Source: Bacteroides sp.
Lineage (GTDB): Bacteria > Bacteroidota > Bacteroidia > Bacteroidales > Muribaculaceae
Assembly (NCBI GenBank): GCA_014802335.1
Contig: JAAVCL010000012.1
Span: 1-64,000 of the forward strand
Direction of reading: 5' to 3'
DNA: 64,000 bases
Below are positions 34,137 through 43,454 of this stretch, piece by piece. Position numbers and translations under genes: made by a program. Position 1 is the stretch's first letter; each line of letters starts with the position of its first letter. The notes under the pieces were generated by a model. The model was not told where the DNA came from. It saw nothing but the letters and a program-made list of their open reading frames with translations, and did no database searches.

Positions 34137-34850
34137 ATGAAAAACGACTTTAGAAATTTCGCTGTGCATCATCTTGGCATGAGCTCCAATACACTGGATT
34201 CTTATGCAAAGGCTATGAATAATTCCGGCATAACAAGTGTCACAACTCCCACCGCTGACTATATGAACCCCTACATTCTTGAAGAACGTCAGCTGAATGT
34301 GACACAGATGGATGTATTCTCACGTTTGATGATGGACCGCATCATCTTTCTCGGTACGCAGGTTTCCGACCAAAGTGCCAACATCATTCAGGCTCAACTC
34401 CTTTATCTCGACTCTGTTGACCCCGATAAGGATATCAGCCTTTATATAAACTCTCCCGGTGGTTCGGTATATGCAGGCCTCGGCATCTACGACACAATGC
34501 AATATATCAATTCGGATGTATCCACAATATGCACCGGAATGGCAGCTTCGATGGCAGCCGTGTTGCTTGTGGCCGGAGAAAAAGGAAAGCGCTTTGCCCT
34601 TCCTCACTCCCGTGTCATGATTCATCAGCCAATGGGAGGAATCCAAGGACAGGCCTCGGACATAGAAATAACCGCCCGGGAAATTCTCAAACTTAAGGAA
34701 GAACTCTACAATATCATATCCAATCACTCAGGACAGCCCTTCGATAAGGTTGAGGCCGATTCAGACCGCGATTACTGGATGACCGCAGCCGAGGCTAAAG
34801 AATATGGCATGATTGATAAGGTTCTTGTCAATCCGCGTAAAGAAGATTAA
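34137..34850 (+). CDS. clpP: ATP-dependent Clp protease proteolytic subunit
   Basis: A serine protease chamber subunit, 237 residues. The catalytic triad is S138 (GMAASMAAV), H163 (MIHQPMGG) and D212 (RDYWM); the spacing 25 and 49 equals that of E. coli ClpP. The N-terminus is about 27 residues longer than in E. coli, perhaps as a propeptide. It pairs with ClpX, whose gene follows after 77 bp with a hairpin in between. Confidence 0.97.
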   Translation: MKNDFRNFAVHHLGMSSNTLDSYAKAMNNSGITSVTTPTADYMNPYILEERQLNVTQMDVFSRLMMDRIIFLGTQVSDQSANIIQAQLLYLDSVDPDKDISLYINSPGGSVYAGLGIYDTMQYINSDVSTICTGMAASMAAVLLVAGEKGKRFALPHSRVMIHQPMGGIQGQASDIEITAREILKLKEELYNIISNHSGQPFDKVEADSDRDYWMTAAEAKEYGMIDKVLVNPRKED

Positions 34851-34869
34851 TTAAAGCAAATATAATTAT

Positions 34870-34902
34870 AAAACGGGGTTGTCTTGACACCGACCCCGTT
34901 TT
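34870..34902 (+). terminator. Hairpin between clpP and clpX
   Basis: A 10-bp stem (aaaacggggt with accccgtttt) has a 13-nt loop and a short T run. It may reduce read-through into clpX, whose own ATG is only 26 bp further. Confidence 0.7.
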
Positions 34903-34927
34903 CTGATTTTTACATTGATCAGTCAGC

Positions 34928-36175
34928 ATGGCAAAAAAAACAACAAAAAGATGTGTGATGTGCGGTCGCGAGGAAACAGCGGCAAATCCCGTTGTGTCAG
35001 TATACGATCAGCTCACCATCTGCGAGGAATGTATAGATTTCATCGACCAGATGAGAGATGCCGAACGTCGCGACCGTAAAAACATGGCGAATAAAGACAA
35101 AGGTGGCAAATCCATTCCTACACCAAAGAAAATTCATGAATTTCTGGATCAGTATGTGATTGGTCAGGATGAAGCAAAAAAATATCTTTCTGTTGCTGTT
35201 TATAATCATTACAAACGAATCAATCAGCAAAAGGATAGCGAAGCTGATGATGTTGATATCGAAAAATCCAATATCATCCTTGTCGGGCCGACCGGTACCG
35301 GCAAGACTTTGCTCGCAAAGTCTATCGCACGCCTTTTAGACGTGCCCTTCACCATTGTTGACGCTACGGTCCTTACAGAAGCCGGTTATGTGGGTGAAGA
35401 TATTGAATCGTTGCTGACACGTTTGTTGCAGAATTGCGACTACGATGTGGAGCGTGCTCAAAGAGGCATTGTTTTCATTGATGAGATTGATAAGATAGCA
35501 CGTAAAAGTGACAATCCATCTATCACACGCGATGTGAGTGGCGAAGGAGTGCAACAGGGACTTTTAAAACTTCTGGAGGGTAGCACGGTGCTTGTTCCAC
35601 CAAACGGCGGACGTAAACATCCCGAACAGAAGTTGATTGCTGTCGACACCAAGAATATTCTCTTTATATGTGGAGGAGCATTCGACGGTATCGAACGTAA
35701 AATTGCTTCCCGTCTCAACACTCACATGGTCGGATATGGTCATGATGAGAAAAGCAGGAAGATGCAACGAGAAAATCTGATGAGATATGTCTTGCCTCAG
35801 GACTTGAAATCATTCGGACTTATTCCTGAAATTATCGGTCGTCTTCCCATTCTCACCAGTCTTGACCCGCTTGACAGAAATGCTCTGCGCAGAATCCTTA
35901 CAGAACCTAAGAACGCCATTGTGCGCCAATATAAGAAAATGCTTGAACTCGACGGAAAAGAGCTGGTATTTACCGATGATGCTCTTGACCTCATTGTTGA
36001 CAAGGCAATCGAATACAAGCTTGGTGCCCGAGGTCTGCGGTCGATTGTTGAGACAGTAATGGTCGACACTATGTATGAAGCACCTTCTTCAAAGCAAAAG
36101 ACCATTACGATAGACGCCGATTACGTAGCCTCCCAGCTGGATAAGGCACACTATGACAAAACCCATATTTCATAA
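34928..36175 (+). CDS. clpX: ATP-dependent Clp protease ATP-binding subunit ClpX
   Basis: An AAA+ unfoldase, 415 residues, that feeds substrates to ClpP. The N-terminal zinc domain has C9, C12, C32 and C35. Walker A is GPTGTGKT (120-127) and Walker B IVFIDEID (181-188). The pore loop GYVGEDIE and the C-terminal sensor-2 [10 protein letters not shown] are also visible. It has the standard length. Confidence 0.97.
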   Translation: MAKKTTKRCVMCGREETAANPVVSVYDQLTICEECIDFIDQMRDAERRDRKNMANKDKGGKSIPTPKKIHEFLDQYVIGQDEAKKYLSVAVYNHYKRINQQKDSEADDVDIEKSNIILVGPTGTGKTLLAKSIARLLDVPFTIVDATVLTEAGYVGEDIESLLTRLLQNCDYDVERAQRGIVFIDEIDKIARKSDNPSITRDVSGEGVQQGLLKLLEGSTVLVPPNGGRKHPEQKLIAVDTKNILFICGGAFDGIERKIASRLNTHMVGYGHDEKSRKMQRENLMRYVLPQDLKSFGLIPEIIGRLPILTSLDPLDRNALRRILTEPKNAIVRQYKKMLELDGKELVFTDDALDLIVDKAIEYKLGARGLRSIVETVMVDTMYEAPSSKQKTITIDADYVASQLDKAHYDKTHIS

Positions 36176-36180
36176 GCATC

Positions 36181-36233
36181 ATCGGCAAATGTAGGGACAT
36201 GGCATGCCGCATTAACCGTCCCTACACTTTGCC
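36181..36233. repeat. Palindromic intergenic element, degenerate copy C
   Basis: Left arm ggcaaatgtagggac (36184-36198) pairs with gtccctacactttgcc (36218-36233). The element is shortened to about 50 bp. It follows clpX directly and could also act as its 3' hairpin. Confidence 0.75.
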
Positions 36234-36270
36234 CCCGCATTATATTCAAAAAAATACAAATCACTTCAAT

Positions 36271-36304
36271 AAAAACCGATGATATACTATATCGTCGGTT
36301 TTTT
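36271..36304 (+). terminator. Intrinsic terminator after clpX
   Basis: A 13-bp stem (aaaaaccgatgat with atcgtcggttttt, one G-T pair) and seven-nt loop are followed by T. Confidence 0.85.
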
Positions 36305-36325
36305 TATAATTTTTGTTTATAGTTT

Positions 36326-36356
36326 TTTGTTTTTTCAAGAAAAATTTTTAATTTTG
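36326..36356 (+). promoter_or_regulatory. Promoter far upstream of recQ
   Basis: TTTG at 36326, 19 bp, TAATTTTG at 36349-36356: full consensus. Its distance to the recQ ATG leaves a transcribed leader of about 255 nt. Confidence 0.7.
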
Positions 36357-36619
36357 TTGTAAGTAGCTGTCCAAATTAAACGCATAAATGTTGCCGGTAA
36401 GGATTGGTTATTATTGACAGGTGATAATATGAATGAGAGTTCATGCTGTTATGATAGCTGATTGAGATCCCATTATAACAAAAAACGGCTTGAAAGATTG
36501 CCATAACGGGAGGCCGGGAACATGTTGCTTGATTTGAGGCATGCACTTTCCAAGAGCAACTTATGACAAGTGGTGTAATAATCACGTATAGAATCATAAT
36601 ACCATAACCTCCTCAGTCA

Positions 36620-38800
36620 ATGGCAGACTCCCATCAAATCCGAAAAGCTTTAAAAACACACTTCGGTTTCGATTCGTTTAAAGGCAATCAATTTGAAATA
36701 ATCAACAGTCTTCTTGACGGTAACGATGTGTTTGTACTTATGCCCACCGGTGGCGGCAAATCATTATGTTACCAACTGCCGGCCCTCATGTCGGAAGGAA
36801 CGGCTGTGATTATCTCCCCTCTGATTGCGCTTATGAAAAACCAGGTGGATGCCATTCGCAATTTCGAGGAGAAGGATAATGTTGCACACTTTCTAAATTC
36901 TTCTCTCAGCAAATCGGCAATTGAAACCGTAAAAAATGACGTTAAAGAGGGTAGGACAAAGCTTCTTTATGTGGCTCCCGAGTCTCTTGCCAAAGGTGAA
37001 AATGTGGAATTTCTGAAATCGATAAAGATTTCATTCTTCGCCGTTGATGAAGCCCACTGCATATCTGAATGGGGACATGATTTCAGACCCGAATACCGCA
37101 AAATTCGCCCCATGATAAGCTCGATCGGTAATTTCAGAATTATCGCTCTTACGGCAACCGCAACTCCAAAGGTTCAACACGATATTCAGAAGAATCTCGG
37201 AATTCTCGATGCAAAAGTCTTCAAATCAAGCTTCAATCGGAAGAATCTGTATTATGAAGTGCGCCCCAAGACGGCAGATGTCGACAAAGATATAATTCGG
37301 TATGCTAAAAACAACTGTGGAAAGTCGGGCATTATATATTGTCTGAGCCGTAAAAAAGTGGAGGAGCTGGCTGAAACGTTGCGTATCAACGGAATCAAGG
37401 CACTCCCATATCATGCCGGTATGGATGTGGCGACTCGTTCAAAAAATCAGGATGCGTTTATCCGCGAGGATATTGACGTTATTGTGGCGACAATTGCATT
37501 CGGAATGGGTATAGATAAACCTGATGTCAGATATGTGTTGCATTACGACATACCGAAAAGTCTGGAGGGGTATTATCAGGAAACCGGCCGGGCCGGCAGA
37601 GACGGAGGCGAAGGGAGATGCATAACTTTCTATTCCAGAAAAGACCTCCAGAAACTCGAAAAACTTATCCAAAGCAAATCTGTGCAGGAACAGGAAATCA
37701 GCAGGCAGCTCCTTTCCGAAACTGCCGACTATGCCGAATCTTCTGTATGCAGGCGGAAAATACTTCTTCGTTATTTCGGCGAGAATTATAACGAAGCTAA
37801 TTGCGGTAATTGCGACAATTGTCTCAATCCGCGCCAGCAAATGGAGGCCACCGAGGCGGCTCTCAGTGTGATTCAAGTTGTGTTGAATGTGGGTCAAAGA
37901 TACAGATTTGATTACATAGTAAATATCCTCATAGGGCGCCCCACTGATGAAATAAGAAGTAATCATCATGACAAGATAGAAGGTTTCGGTGCGGTGGCTG
38001 ATATGGAAGAAAAGCTTGTCGGAATGTTAGTCCGCCAAGTGATTATTGCCGGATATTTAACAAAAGACCTTGACAACTACGGTGTTTTGAAAGTTACCGA
38101 CGAGGGTATAAAATTTTTAGATAATCCGACATCATTCACTCTTGTTCAAGACGTGGATTATGCTGACACTGCAATTGAAACCCGTTCAAGAGGGGTAGGG
38201 GCCGGAGCACTTGACCCAACTCTCTTTAATATCCTCAAAGGGCTCCGTAAAGACATTGCACGTAAAAAAGGAATCGCGCCCTACCTCGTGTTTCTTGATC
38301 CTACTATCGAAGCCATGTCAACACTCTATCCCATTAATAAAGAGGAATTATTAACTGTTCCCGGAGTCGGATCAGGAAAAGCCTTGAAATATGGTAAGGA
38401 GTTTACAGATGTTATTGCAAGATATGTGGAAGAAAACGAGATTGAACGCCCGGCCGATGTGAGAATAAAACTTATTGCCAAGAAATGCAACCCTAAAGTT
38501 TCAATTATTCAATCGGTTGACCGAAGAATTGATCTCGAGGAAGTATGCGAAAGTCTTGGAATGGAATTTTCAGATTTTATTTCAGAACTTGAGACTATCG
38601 TCGAGGCCGGAACTAAAATAGACATCGATTATTACATAGAAGAATATTTTGAAGAAGAGCAGATAGAAGAACTCTACGATTTCTTCCGCACAAGTGAAGA
38701 CGGCGATATCGAATCAGCCATCCAAGCCTTGGGGGCATACTATGACGATGATGATATCAGACTTCTCCGTGTGTCTTTCATTTCCAAGTTTGGCAACTGA
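36620..38800 (+). CDS. recQ: RecQ-family ATP-dependent DNA helicase
   Basis: A 726-residue SF2 helicase for recombination and repair. Walker A MPTGGGKS is at 41-48, the DEAH box at 143-146 with the aromatic-rich loop HCISEWGHDFRPEY, and motif VI QETGRAGRDG near 318. The RecQ zinc-binding cysteines are in SVCRRKILLRYF and NCGNCDNC. A winged-helix RQC part follows, and then an HRDC-like domain near 520-600. It is longer than E. coli RecQ (about 610) owing to an acidic extra C-terminal region. Confidence 0.95.
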   Translation: MADSHQIRKALKTHFGFDSFKGNQFEIINSLLDGNDVFVLMPTGGGKSLCYQLPALMSEGTAVIISPLIALMKNQVDAIRNFEEKDNVAHFLNSSLSKSAIETVKNDVKEGRTKLLYVAPESLAKGENVEFLKSIKISFFAVDEAHCISEWGHDFRPEYRKIRPMISSIGNFRIIALTATATPKVQHDIQKNLGILDAKVFKSSFNRKNLYYEVRPKTADVDKDIIRYAKNNCGKSGIIYCLSRKKVEELAETLRINGIKALPYHAGMDVATRSKNQDAFIREDIDVIVATIAFGMGIDKPDVRYVLHYDIPKSLEGYYQETGRAGRDGGEGRCITFYSRKDLQKLEKLIQSKSVQEQEISRQLLSETADYAESSVCRRKILLRYFGENYNEANCGNCDNCLNPRQQMEATEAALSVIQVVLNVGQRYRFDYIVNILIGRPTDEIRSNHHDKIEGFGAVADMEEKLVGMLVRQVIIAGYLTKDLDNYGVLKVTDEGIKFLDNPTSFTLVQDVDYADTAIETRSRGVGAGALDPTLFNILKGLRKDIARKKGIAPYLVFLDPTIEAMSTLYPINKEELLTVPGVGSGKALKYGKEFTDVIARYVEENEIERPADVRIKLIAKKCNPKVSIIQSVDRRIDLEEVCESLGMEFSDFISELETIVEAGTKIDIDYYIEEYFEEEQIEELYDFFRTSEDGDIESAIQALGAYYDDDDIRLLRVSFISKFGN

Positions 38801-38915
38801 TCAGGGTTGTATTTATAGGTTACGCTGTTTGAAATCATGATGCTCTTGAAAATTTTATTACAATTTTTACAGTCAGGTCGCGTTATCAATTTTAGAACAA
38901 CATCACAATTTACGA

Positions 38916-40856
38916 ATGAAAAAAATAGTCGTGGCCGGTCTCGGTGCATGCGCCTTTGCTCTTGCGTTTGCAGCAAAAGACCCGGTGATAATGAAAGTTA
39001 ATGGTGTGGATGTACCAAAGTCTGAATTTGAGTACCTCTACAATAAGAACAGCCAGCAGCAGATTAATCCTCAATCGCTCGATGAATATGTCGAGATGTT
39101 CAAACTTTACAAGATGAAAGTTGCCGATGCGCGTGCCGAGGGAATTGACACTACCGCTGCATTTTTAAAGGAGACAGAACAATACAGACATGATCTGGCA
39201 GCTCCCTATCTTGCTGACTCCGTATTCCTGAATAATCTGGTGCAAGAAGCTTACGACCGTTCCAAAGAGGAAGTGGAAGCTTACCACATTATGCTTTTTA
39301 AAACTCGTAATCTCGAGCAAAACAGAGGATTAAGACAACGAGCAGACAGTATCCTGCAAGCGTTAAACAAAGGTGGAGATTTTACCGATCTTGCCACCAG
39401 ATTCTCGCAAGACCGTTCAAGCAGCAACAAAGGCGGCCGCATGGGCTGGATAACTGCCGGTTCATATCCTCTGGCATTTGAACTTGAAGCATGGGCCCTC
39501 CCCGAAGGTGAAATTTCTGCGAAAGTTGTTGAATCTCCGGTTGGTTATCACATTCTCAAAGGTGGTAAGCATCGTCCCGCCCGTGGCAAAGCTTCAGCAA
39601 GCCATATCCTCAGACTTACTCAAGGCAAGGATGATGCCGGCAAGCTTGAGGCTCGCAGAGTTATAGACAGTCTCTACAACGAAGTAACCAAAAATCCTGA
39701 ATTATTCGCGCGTATCGCAGCTCAAAATTCCGAAGATAGAAACTCTGCCCGTCAAGGCGGTGCCCTTCCTCTTTTCGGTGCCGGTGAAATGGTTGAGCCG
39801 TTTGATTCAGCCACTTTCGCACTCGAACCCGGACAAATAAGTGGGGTGGTTGAAACTTCTTACGGCTACCACATCATTAAATTAAATGATAAAAAGCCCA
39901 TTCCTTCGAAGAATGAAATAAAACCCATCGTGTTGCAGCGTGTAACAAGTCCTCAGGACCCGAGATACCGACAGATACGCGATAATCAGATCAGCCGTCT
40001 TTCTAAAAAGCACAAGTCTTCTCTTAACAAAAAGACGATTGATGAATTGCGTGCCGCAATTCAAAAAAACGGTATTGATTCCGCTCTTTTCGCCGATTGG
40101 ACAACTATGCCCAAGGCGTCTTTGCCGGTGCTGACTGTTGATGGCAAATCAAAAACCGCAGCCGATCTCGTAAATTCATTCGGTTCTCTTCAGCTTCCCG
40201 CATCTGATGACGCTAATGAATTTGTGGATAATAAGATCAATTCTTTATACGCCGGTGCGCTGACTGAAGCGGAAGAAAATGATCTTGAGAACACTCAGCC
40301 TGATTACCGTAATCTCCTTAAGGAATATGTTGATGGCTCTCTTCTTTATGAAGTGAGTGTGATGAAAGTCTGGGATAAGGCTGCAAAAGACACAGAAGGT
40401 CTTGAAAAATATTTCGAAGCCAATCGTGACAACTATAAATGGACAGATCCTCACGTAAAAGGTTTCCTGATTCAGGCTGCCAATGATTCGGTTGCTGATA
40501 AGATTCGTGCTTTAGTGGTTGATATGCCTGAAAATGAAATAGTTAATGCTATTCGCAAGGAATTTAAGAACGATGCTTCAGTAGATAGGGTTCTGGCTTC
40601 CAAAGGTACAAACCAGATTATCGATTACCTTATCTTCGGAGGTCCGAAAGTGAATCCTTCCAACAACAAATACACTTCAATGTTTATGATAAACCCTCGT
40701 GTTATTCTCGAACCCGAGGAAGTGAATGACGTGAAGGGATTGGTGACGAGCGACTATCAGAATGAATTCCAGCAAGCCTGGGAAAACGAGCTGAGAGCTA
40801 AATATCCGGTGGAGGTAAACGAAAAGGTTCTGAACCAGATAAGAAAGCAGAAATAA
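38916..40856 (+). CDS. Peptidyl-prolyl isomerase with two parvulin domains (SurA/PpiD-like)
   Basis: A 646-residue exported foldase. An N-terminal hydrophobic segment (VVAGLGACAFALAFAA) acts as signal or anchor. An N-terminal helical chaperone part contains VDVPKSEFEYLY. Two parvulin domains lie at about 120-215 (YHIMLFK... GGRMGWITAG) and 222-325 (ASHILRLTQ... GGALPLFGAGEM... YGYHIIKL). A second half with no clear enzyme motif (about 340-646) carries helical substrate-binding sequence. It begins a run of three foldase genes before ostA-like and mutL. Confidence 0.9.
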   Translation: MKKIVVAGLGACAFALAFAAKDPVIMKVNGVDVPKSEFEYLYNKNSQQQINPQSLDEYVEMFKLYKMKVADARAEGIDTTAAFLKETEQYRHDLAAPYLADSVFLNNLVQEAYDRSKEEVEAYHIMLFKTRNLEQNRGLRQRADSILQALNKGGDFTDLATRFSQDRSSSNKGGRMGWITAGSYPLAFELEAWALPEGEISAKVVESPVGYHILKGGKHRPARGKASASHILRLTQGKDDAGKLEARRVIDSLYNEVTKNPELFARIAAQNSEDRNSARQGGALPLFGAGEMVEPFDSATFALEPGQISGVVETSYGYHIIKLNDKKPIPSKNEIKPIVLQRVTSPQDPRYRQIRDNQISRLSKKHKSSLNKKTIDELRAAIQKNGIDSALFADWTTMPKASLPVLTVDGKSKTAADLVNSFGSLQLPASDDANEFVDNKINSLYAGALTEAEENDLENTQPDYRNLLKEYVDGSLLYEVSVMKVWDKAAKDTEGLEKYFEANRDNYKWTDPHVKGFLIQAANDSVADKIRALVVDMPENEIVNAIRKEFKNDASVDRVLASKGTNQIIDYLIFGGPKVNPSNNKYTSMFMINPRVILEPEEVNDVKGLVTSDYQNEFQQAWENELRAKYPVEVNEKVLNQIRKQK

Positions 40857-40899
40857 TCGCTCAAATCACGGAAAGAAATTTGTATTATTGTTTTAAAGG

Positions 40900-40937
40900 A
40901 GAGGCCATGACAAACACAACCTGTTGTCGTGGCCTCT
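40900..40937 (+). terminator. Intrinsic terminator after the first foldase gene
   Basis: A 14-bp stem (agaggccatgacaa with ttgtcgtggcctct, one G-T pair) has a 10-nt loop and is followed by gctttt. A new -7 box at 41021 follows. Confidence 0.75.
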
Positions 40938-41020
40938 GCTTTTCATGTCATTTTATGCGAATTAACATAAATTTGAATATGAAGTAAGTAAGAGACAAAG
41001 GAAAATCCAATAAATTTCAC

Positions 41021-41028
41021 TATCTTTG
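41021..41028 (+). promoter_or_regulatory. -7 box for the second foldase gene
   Basis: TATCTTTG is a perfect -7 match, 50 bp before the ATG at 41078, with no good -33 element. Confidence 0.5.
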
Positions 41029-41077
41029 CAGTTACCCAAGTCACAGCCTCGGAGAGAAAGTTGAAACGGTTGGAAAA

Positions 41078-41968
41078 ATGAAGCTAACACTAATTAAAAT
41101 AATCTTGTTAATTACACTATCACTCGCTGTGTGGTCATGTGGTAAAGGCAAAGGCGAGATTTCTGCTGATAGTGAAGCACTGGTAATAGTGGGCGACTCG
41201 ACTCTCACCAGTAGGCAAGTGTTAGAAAAAATTCCATTCGGACTCACTGCTGAAGACAGTATCGCCATGTTTCGCCAGATTGCCGACGAATGGGTGCGCG
41301 AATTGGTACTTACAGATTTTGCCACAAAAAATCTGCCTGACATGGAGAGAATTGATCGGCTCGTTAATGAATACCGTAACAATCTGATTATCACTTCTTA
41401 TCTGCAATCAATGACAGAGGTGGCGGCTGCAGACATAAGTGAAAATAAAGTGAAACAATATTACGAGGCGAATAAAAACAATATGGTGCTTGAAGAGCCT
41501 ATTGTCAAGGGTGCCTTTCTGAAAGTAAGCGAAGCCGACCCACAAGTCGACAATCTCAGAAAATGGATGTCAGATTTCACTGACAGGAGTATTGACAAGA
41601 TTGAAGAAGCCGGTCTTAAACATGCCTCAACTTATAAATATTTTAAGGATCAGTGGCAATTCTGGAGTGAAATAACACAACAGATTCCTTACAGATTTTT
41701 CGATGCAGATGCCTTTGTGAGGAGTTCTGTAAATTTTGAAACAACAGATGCCGGCTCCATCTATCTTTTGCATATCTCCGATTATATTTTGTCGGGTTCC
41801 GAAATGCCATACGAACTGGCACGCATAAAGATCAGAGAAATTCTGGCAGCTCAGGAACTTTCCAAACGTAAGGAAAAGTTGATTACCGATATCTACAAAC
41901 AGCAGATAAAGGATGGCAGGCTGATTCCGCACGCCTACGACCCCATACGTCATCAAATGGTGGAATAG
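41078..41968 (+). CDS. SurA-like lipoprotein without clear parvulin active site
   Basis: A 296-residue lipoprotein with the lipobox LAVWSC (C21). It resembles the helical chaperone region of SurA/PpiD-type proteins: VGDSTLTSRQVLEKIPFGL near the start and a long helical middle. The usual parvulin motifs (GG..GW, GYHII) are missing in the central part, so it is likely a chaperone only. It lies between two PPIase genes (promoter upstream, 87 bp to surA), which suggests a shared role in outer-membrane protein folding. Confidence 0.75.
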   Translation: MKLTLIKIILLITLSLAVWSCGKGKGEISADSEALVIVGDSTLTSRQVLEKIPFGLTAEDSIAMFRQIADEWVRELVLTDFATKNLPDMERIDRLVNEYRNNLIITSYLQSMTEVAAADISENKVKQYYEANKNNMVLEEPIVKGAFLKVSEADPQVDNLRKWMSDFTDRSIDKIEEAGLKHASTYKYFKDQWQFWSEITQQIPYRFFDADAFVRSSVNFETTDAGSIYLLHISDYILSGSEMPYELARIKIREILAAQELSKRKEKLITDIYKQQIKDGRLIPHAYDPIRHQMVE

Positions 41969-42055
41969 GTTTCTAAATTACAAAGCTGTCGTGTTTTCTT
42001 ATCGAAAATTAACAGTAAAAGAATCTATATTGAAAACGAATAAATTAATTCAAAA

Positions 42056-43420
42056 GTGAAACTTCGAAATATACTTGTCCCCTCGGTGGCGATGGTAGCG
42101 CTGTGCGCTTTGGCTGCCCCGATTAAGAAGAATGTGATTGATGAAGTGGCCTGGGTGGTTGGAGACGAACCGATATTCCGTTCGGAAATCGAAGAGCAGT
42201 ATCTTCAGATGCGTCAGGAAAACACCCCCATTGATGGTGACCCATATTGTGTCATACCCGAAAAAATCGCCGTTGAAAAACTTTATCTGCATCAGGCGAA
42301 ACTCGACACAATTACCGCGCCCGAGTCTCAAGTAGCTGCCGGAGTCGAAAAGCGCCTTGATTACTTTATCAACAACTTGGGTTCGCGTGAAAAGGTGGAG
42401 GAATATTTTCGCAAACCGCTTCCGCAGCTTCGCGAGCAGATGATGGAATTAATGCGCAACAGTTATATTATCGACCAGGTGCAGCATAATCTCACCAAGG
42501 ATGTCAAGGCAACTCCCAAAGATGTGAGAAAATACTTTACGTCTCTGCCTACTGACAGTGTGCCTTACGTTCCGATGCAGGTCGAAGCCCAGATTATTGA
42601 GATCAACCCACGTATCCCGGAGCAGGAAATTGAGGATGTAAAAGCTCGCCTTCGCGATTACGCCGACAGGGTGAATCGCGGTGAATCAAGTTTCTCGACT
42701 CTGGCAATTATGTTTTCAGAAGACGGTTCCGCTATGCAAGGTGGCGAACTCGGATTTCACGGACGGGCCGACTGGGTTCCCGAATTTTCGCAGGTGGCTT
42801 TCAATCTAAATGACCCTAAACGTGTTTCACGTATCGTTGAAACCGAATATGGCTACCATATTATTCAGCTTATTGAGAAAAGGGGAGAACAGGTGAATGT
42901 GCGTCATATTCTGCTTACACCCAAAGTCAATTCAAAGGATTTGGCTGATGGTGTTGTGAAACTCGATTCGTTAAGAAAAGAAATCGTGGCCGGCAAATTC
43001 TCTTTCGAAGAAGCCGCTCAAGTCATTTCACAAGATAAAAATACAAAAAATAACAACGGTGTCATGATGAACCAGCGCACCGGTTCCAAACGCTTTGAAA
43101 TGCAAGACCTTCCGCCGGAAGTGGCCCGCAAAATAGAATTAATGCAACCGGGCGATATTTCAGAAGCTTTCATCATGAAAGACCGTTCAAAAAATCGTGA
43201 TGTGATTTCAATTGTGAAACTCACAAACCGTGTGCCCGGTCATAAAGCCACTCTTAGTGAGGATTATAACCTCATCAAGGGTATGTATGAAAATCATCTG
43301 AAGGAAAAAATCATCACCGATTGGGTGGAAAATAAAATTAAAGATACTTATACCAAAATTGCAGATGGTTGGGATGGCTGTGATTTCCACTATAAAGGTT
43401 GGAATAGTCAAGCACATTAA
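42056..43420 (+). CDS. surA: Periplasmic chaperone/peptidyl-prolyl isomerase SurA
   Basis: A 454-residue protein with GTG start and a signal peptide (LVPSVAMVALCALAAP). The N-terminal domain includes VDEVAWVVGDEPIFRSEIE, as in SurA. Two parvulin domains lie at about 175-285 (AQIIEINPRIP... GGELGFHGRADWVPEF... YGYHIIQL) and 280-385 (VRHILLTPK). It assists outer-membrane barrel folding. It is followed after 34 bp by the OstA-like gene, in line with an envelope-assembly operon. Confidence 0.92.
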   Translation: MKLRNILVPSVAMVALCALAAPIKKNVIDEVAWVVGDEPIFRSEIEEQYLQMRQENTPIDGDPYCVIPEKIAVEKLYLHQAKLDTITAPESQVAAGVEKRLDYFINNLGSREKVEEYFRKPLPQLREQMMELMRNSYIIDQVQHNLTKDVKATPKDVRKYFTSLPTDSVPYVPMQVEAQIIEINPRIPEQEIEDVKARLRDYADRVNRGESSFSTLAIMFSEDGSAMQGGELGFHGRADWVPEFSQVAFNLNDPKRVSRIVETEYGYHIIQLIEKRGEQVNVRHILLTPKVNSKDLADGVVKLDSLRKEIVAGKFSFEEAAQVISQDKNTKNNNGVMMNQRTGSKRFEMQDLPPEVARKIELMQPGDISEAFIMKDRSKNRDVISIVKLTNRVPGHKATLSEDYNLIKGMYENHLKEKIITDWVENKIKDTYTKIADGWDGCDFHYKGWNSQAH

Positions 43421-43454
43421 GAAGTAGTTTCAACAACTTCTAAATTTAAATTGA

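Larger units (their letters stand above)
36176..36619. other. Spacer between clpX and recQ
   Basis: A 444-bp spacer with repeat copy C, the clpX terminator and a perfect promoter. From about 36364 to 36619 lies a leader of about 255 nt without a convincing gene; two very short plus-strand frames (9 and 10 codons) occur early in it. A 73-codon minus-strand frame here is judged spurious. Confidence 0.55.

Noticed and set aside
36376-36597. 73-codon minus-strand frame before recQ
   Set aside because: It runs against the likely recQ leader, and its product looks random with many Cys, Ser and His residues.
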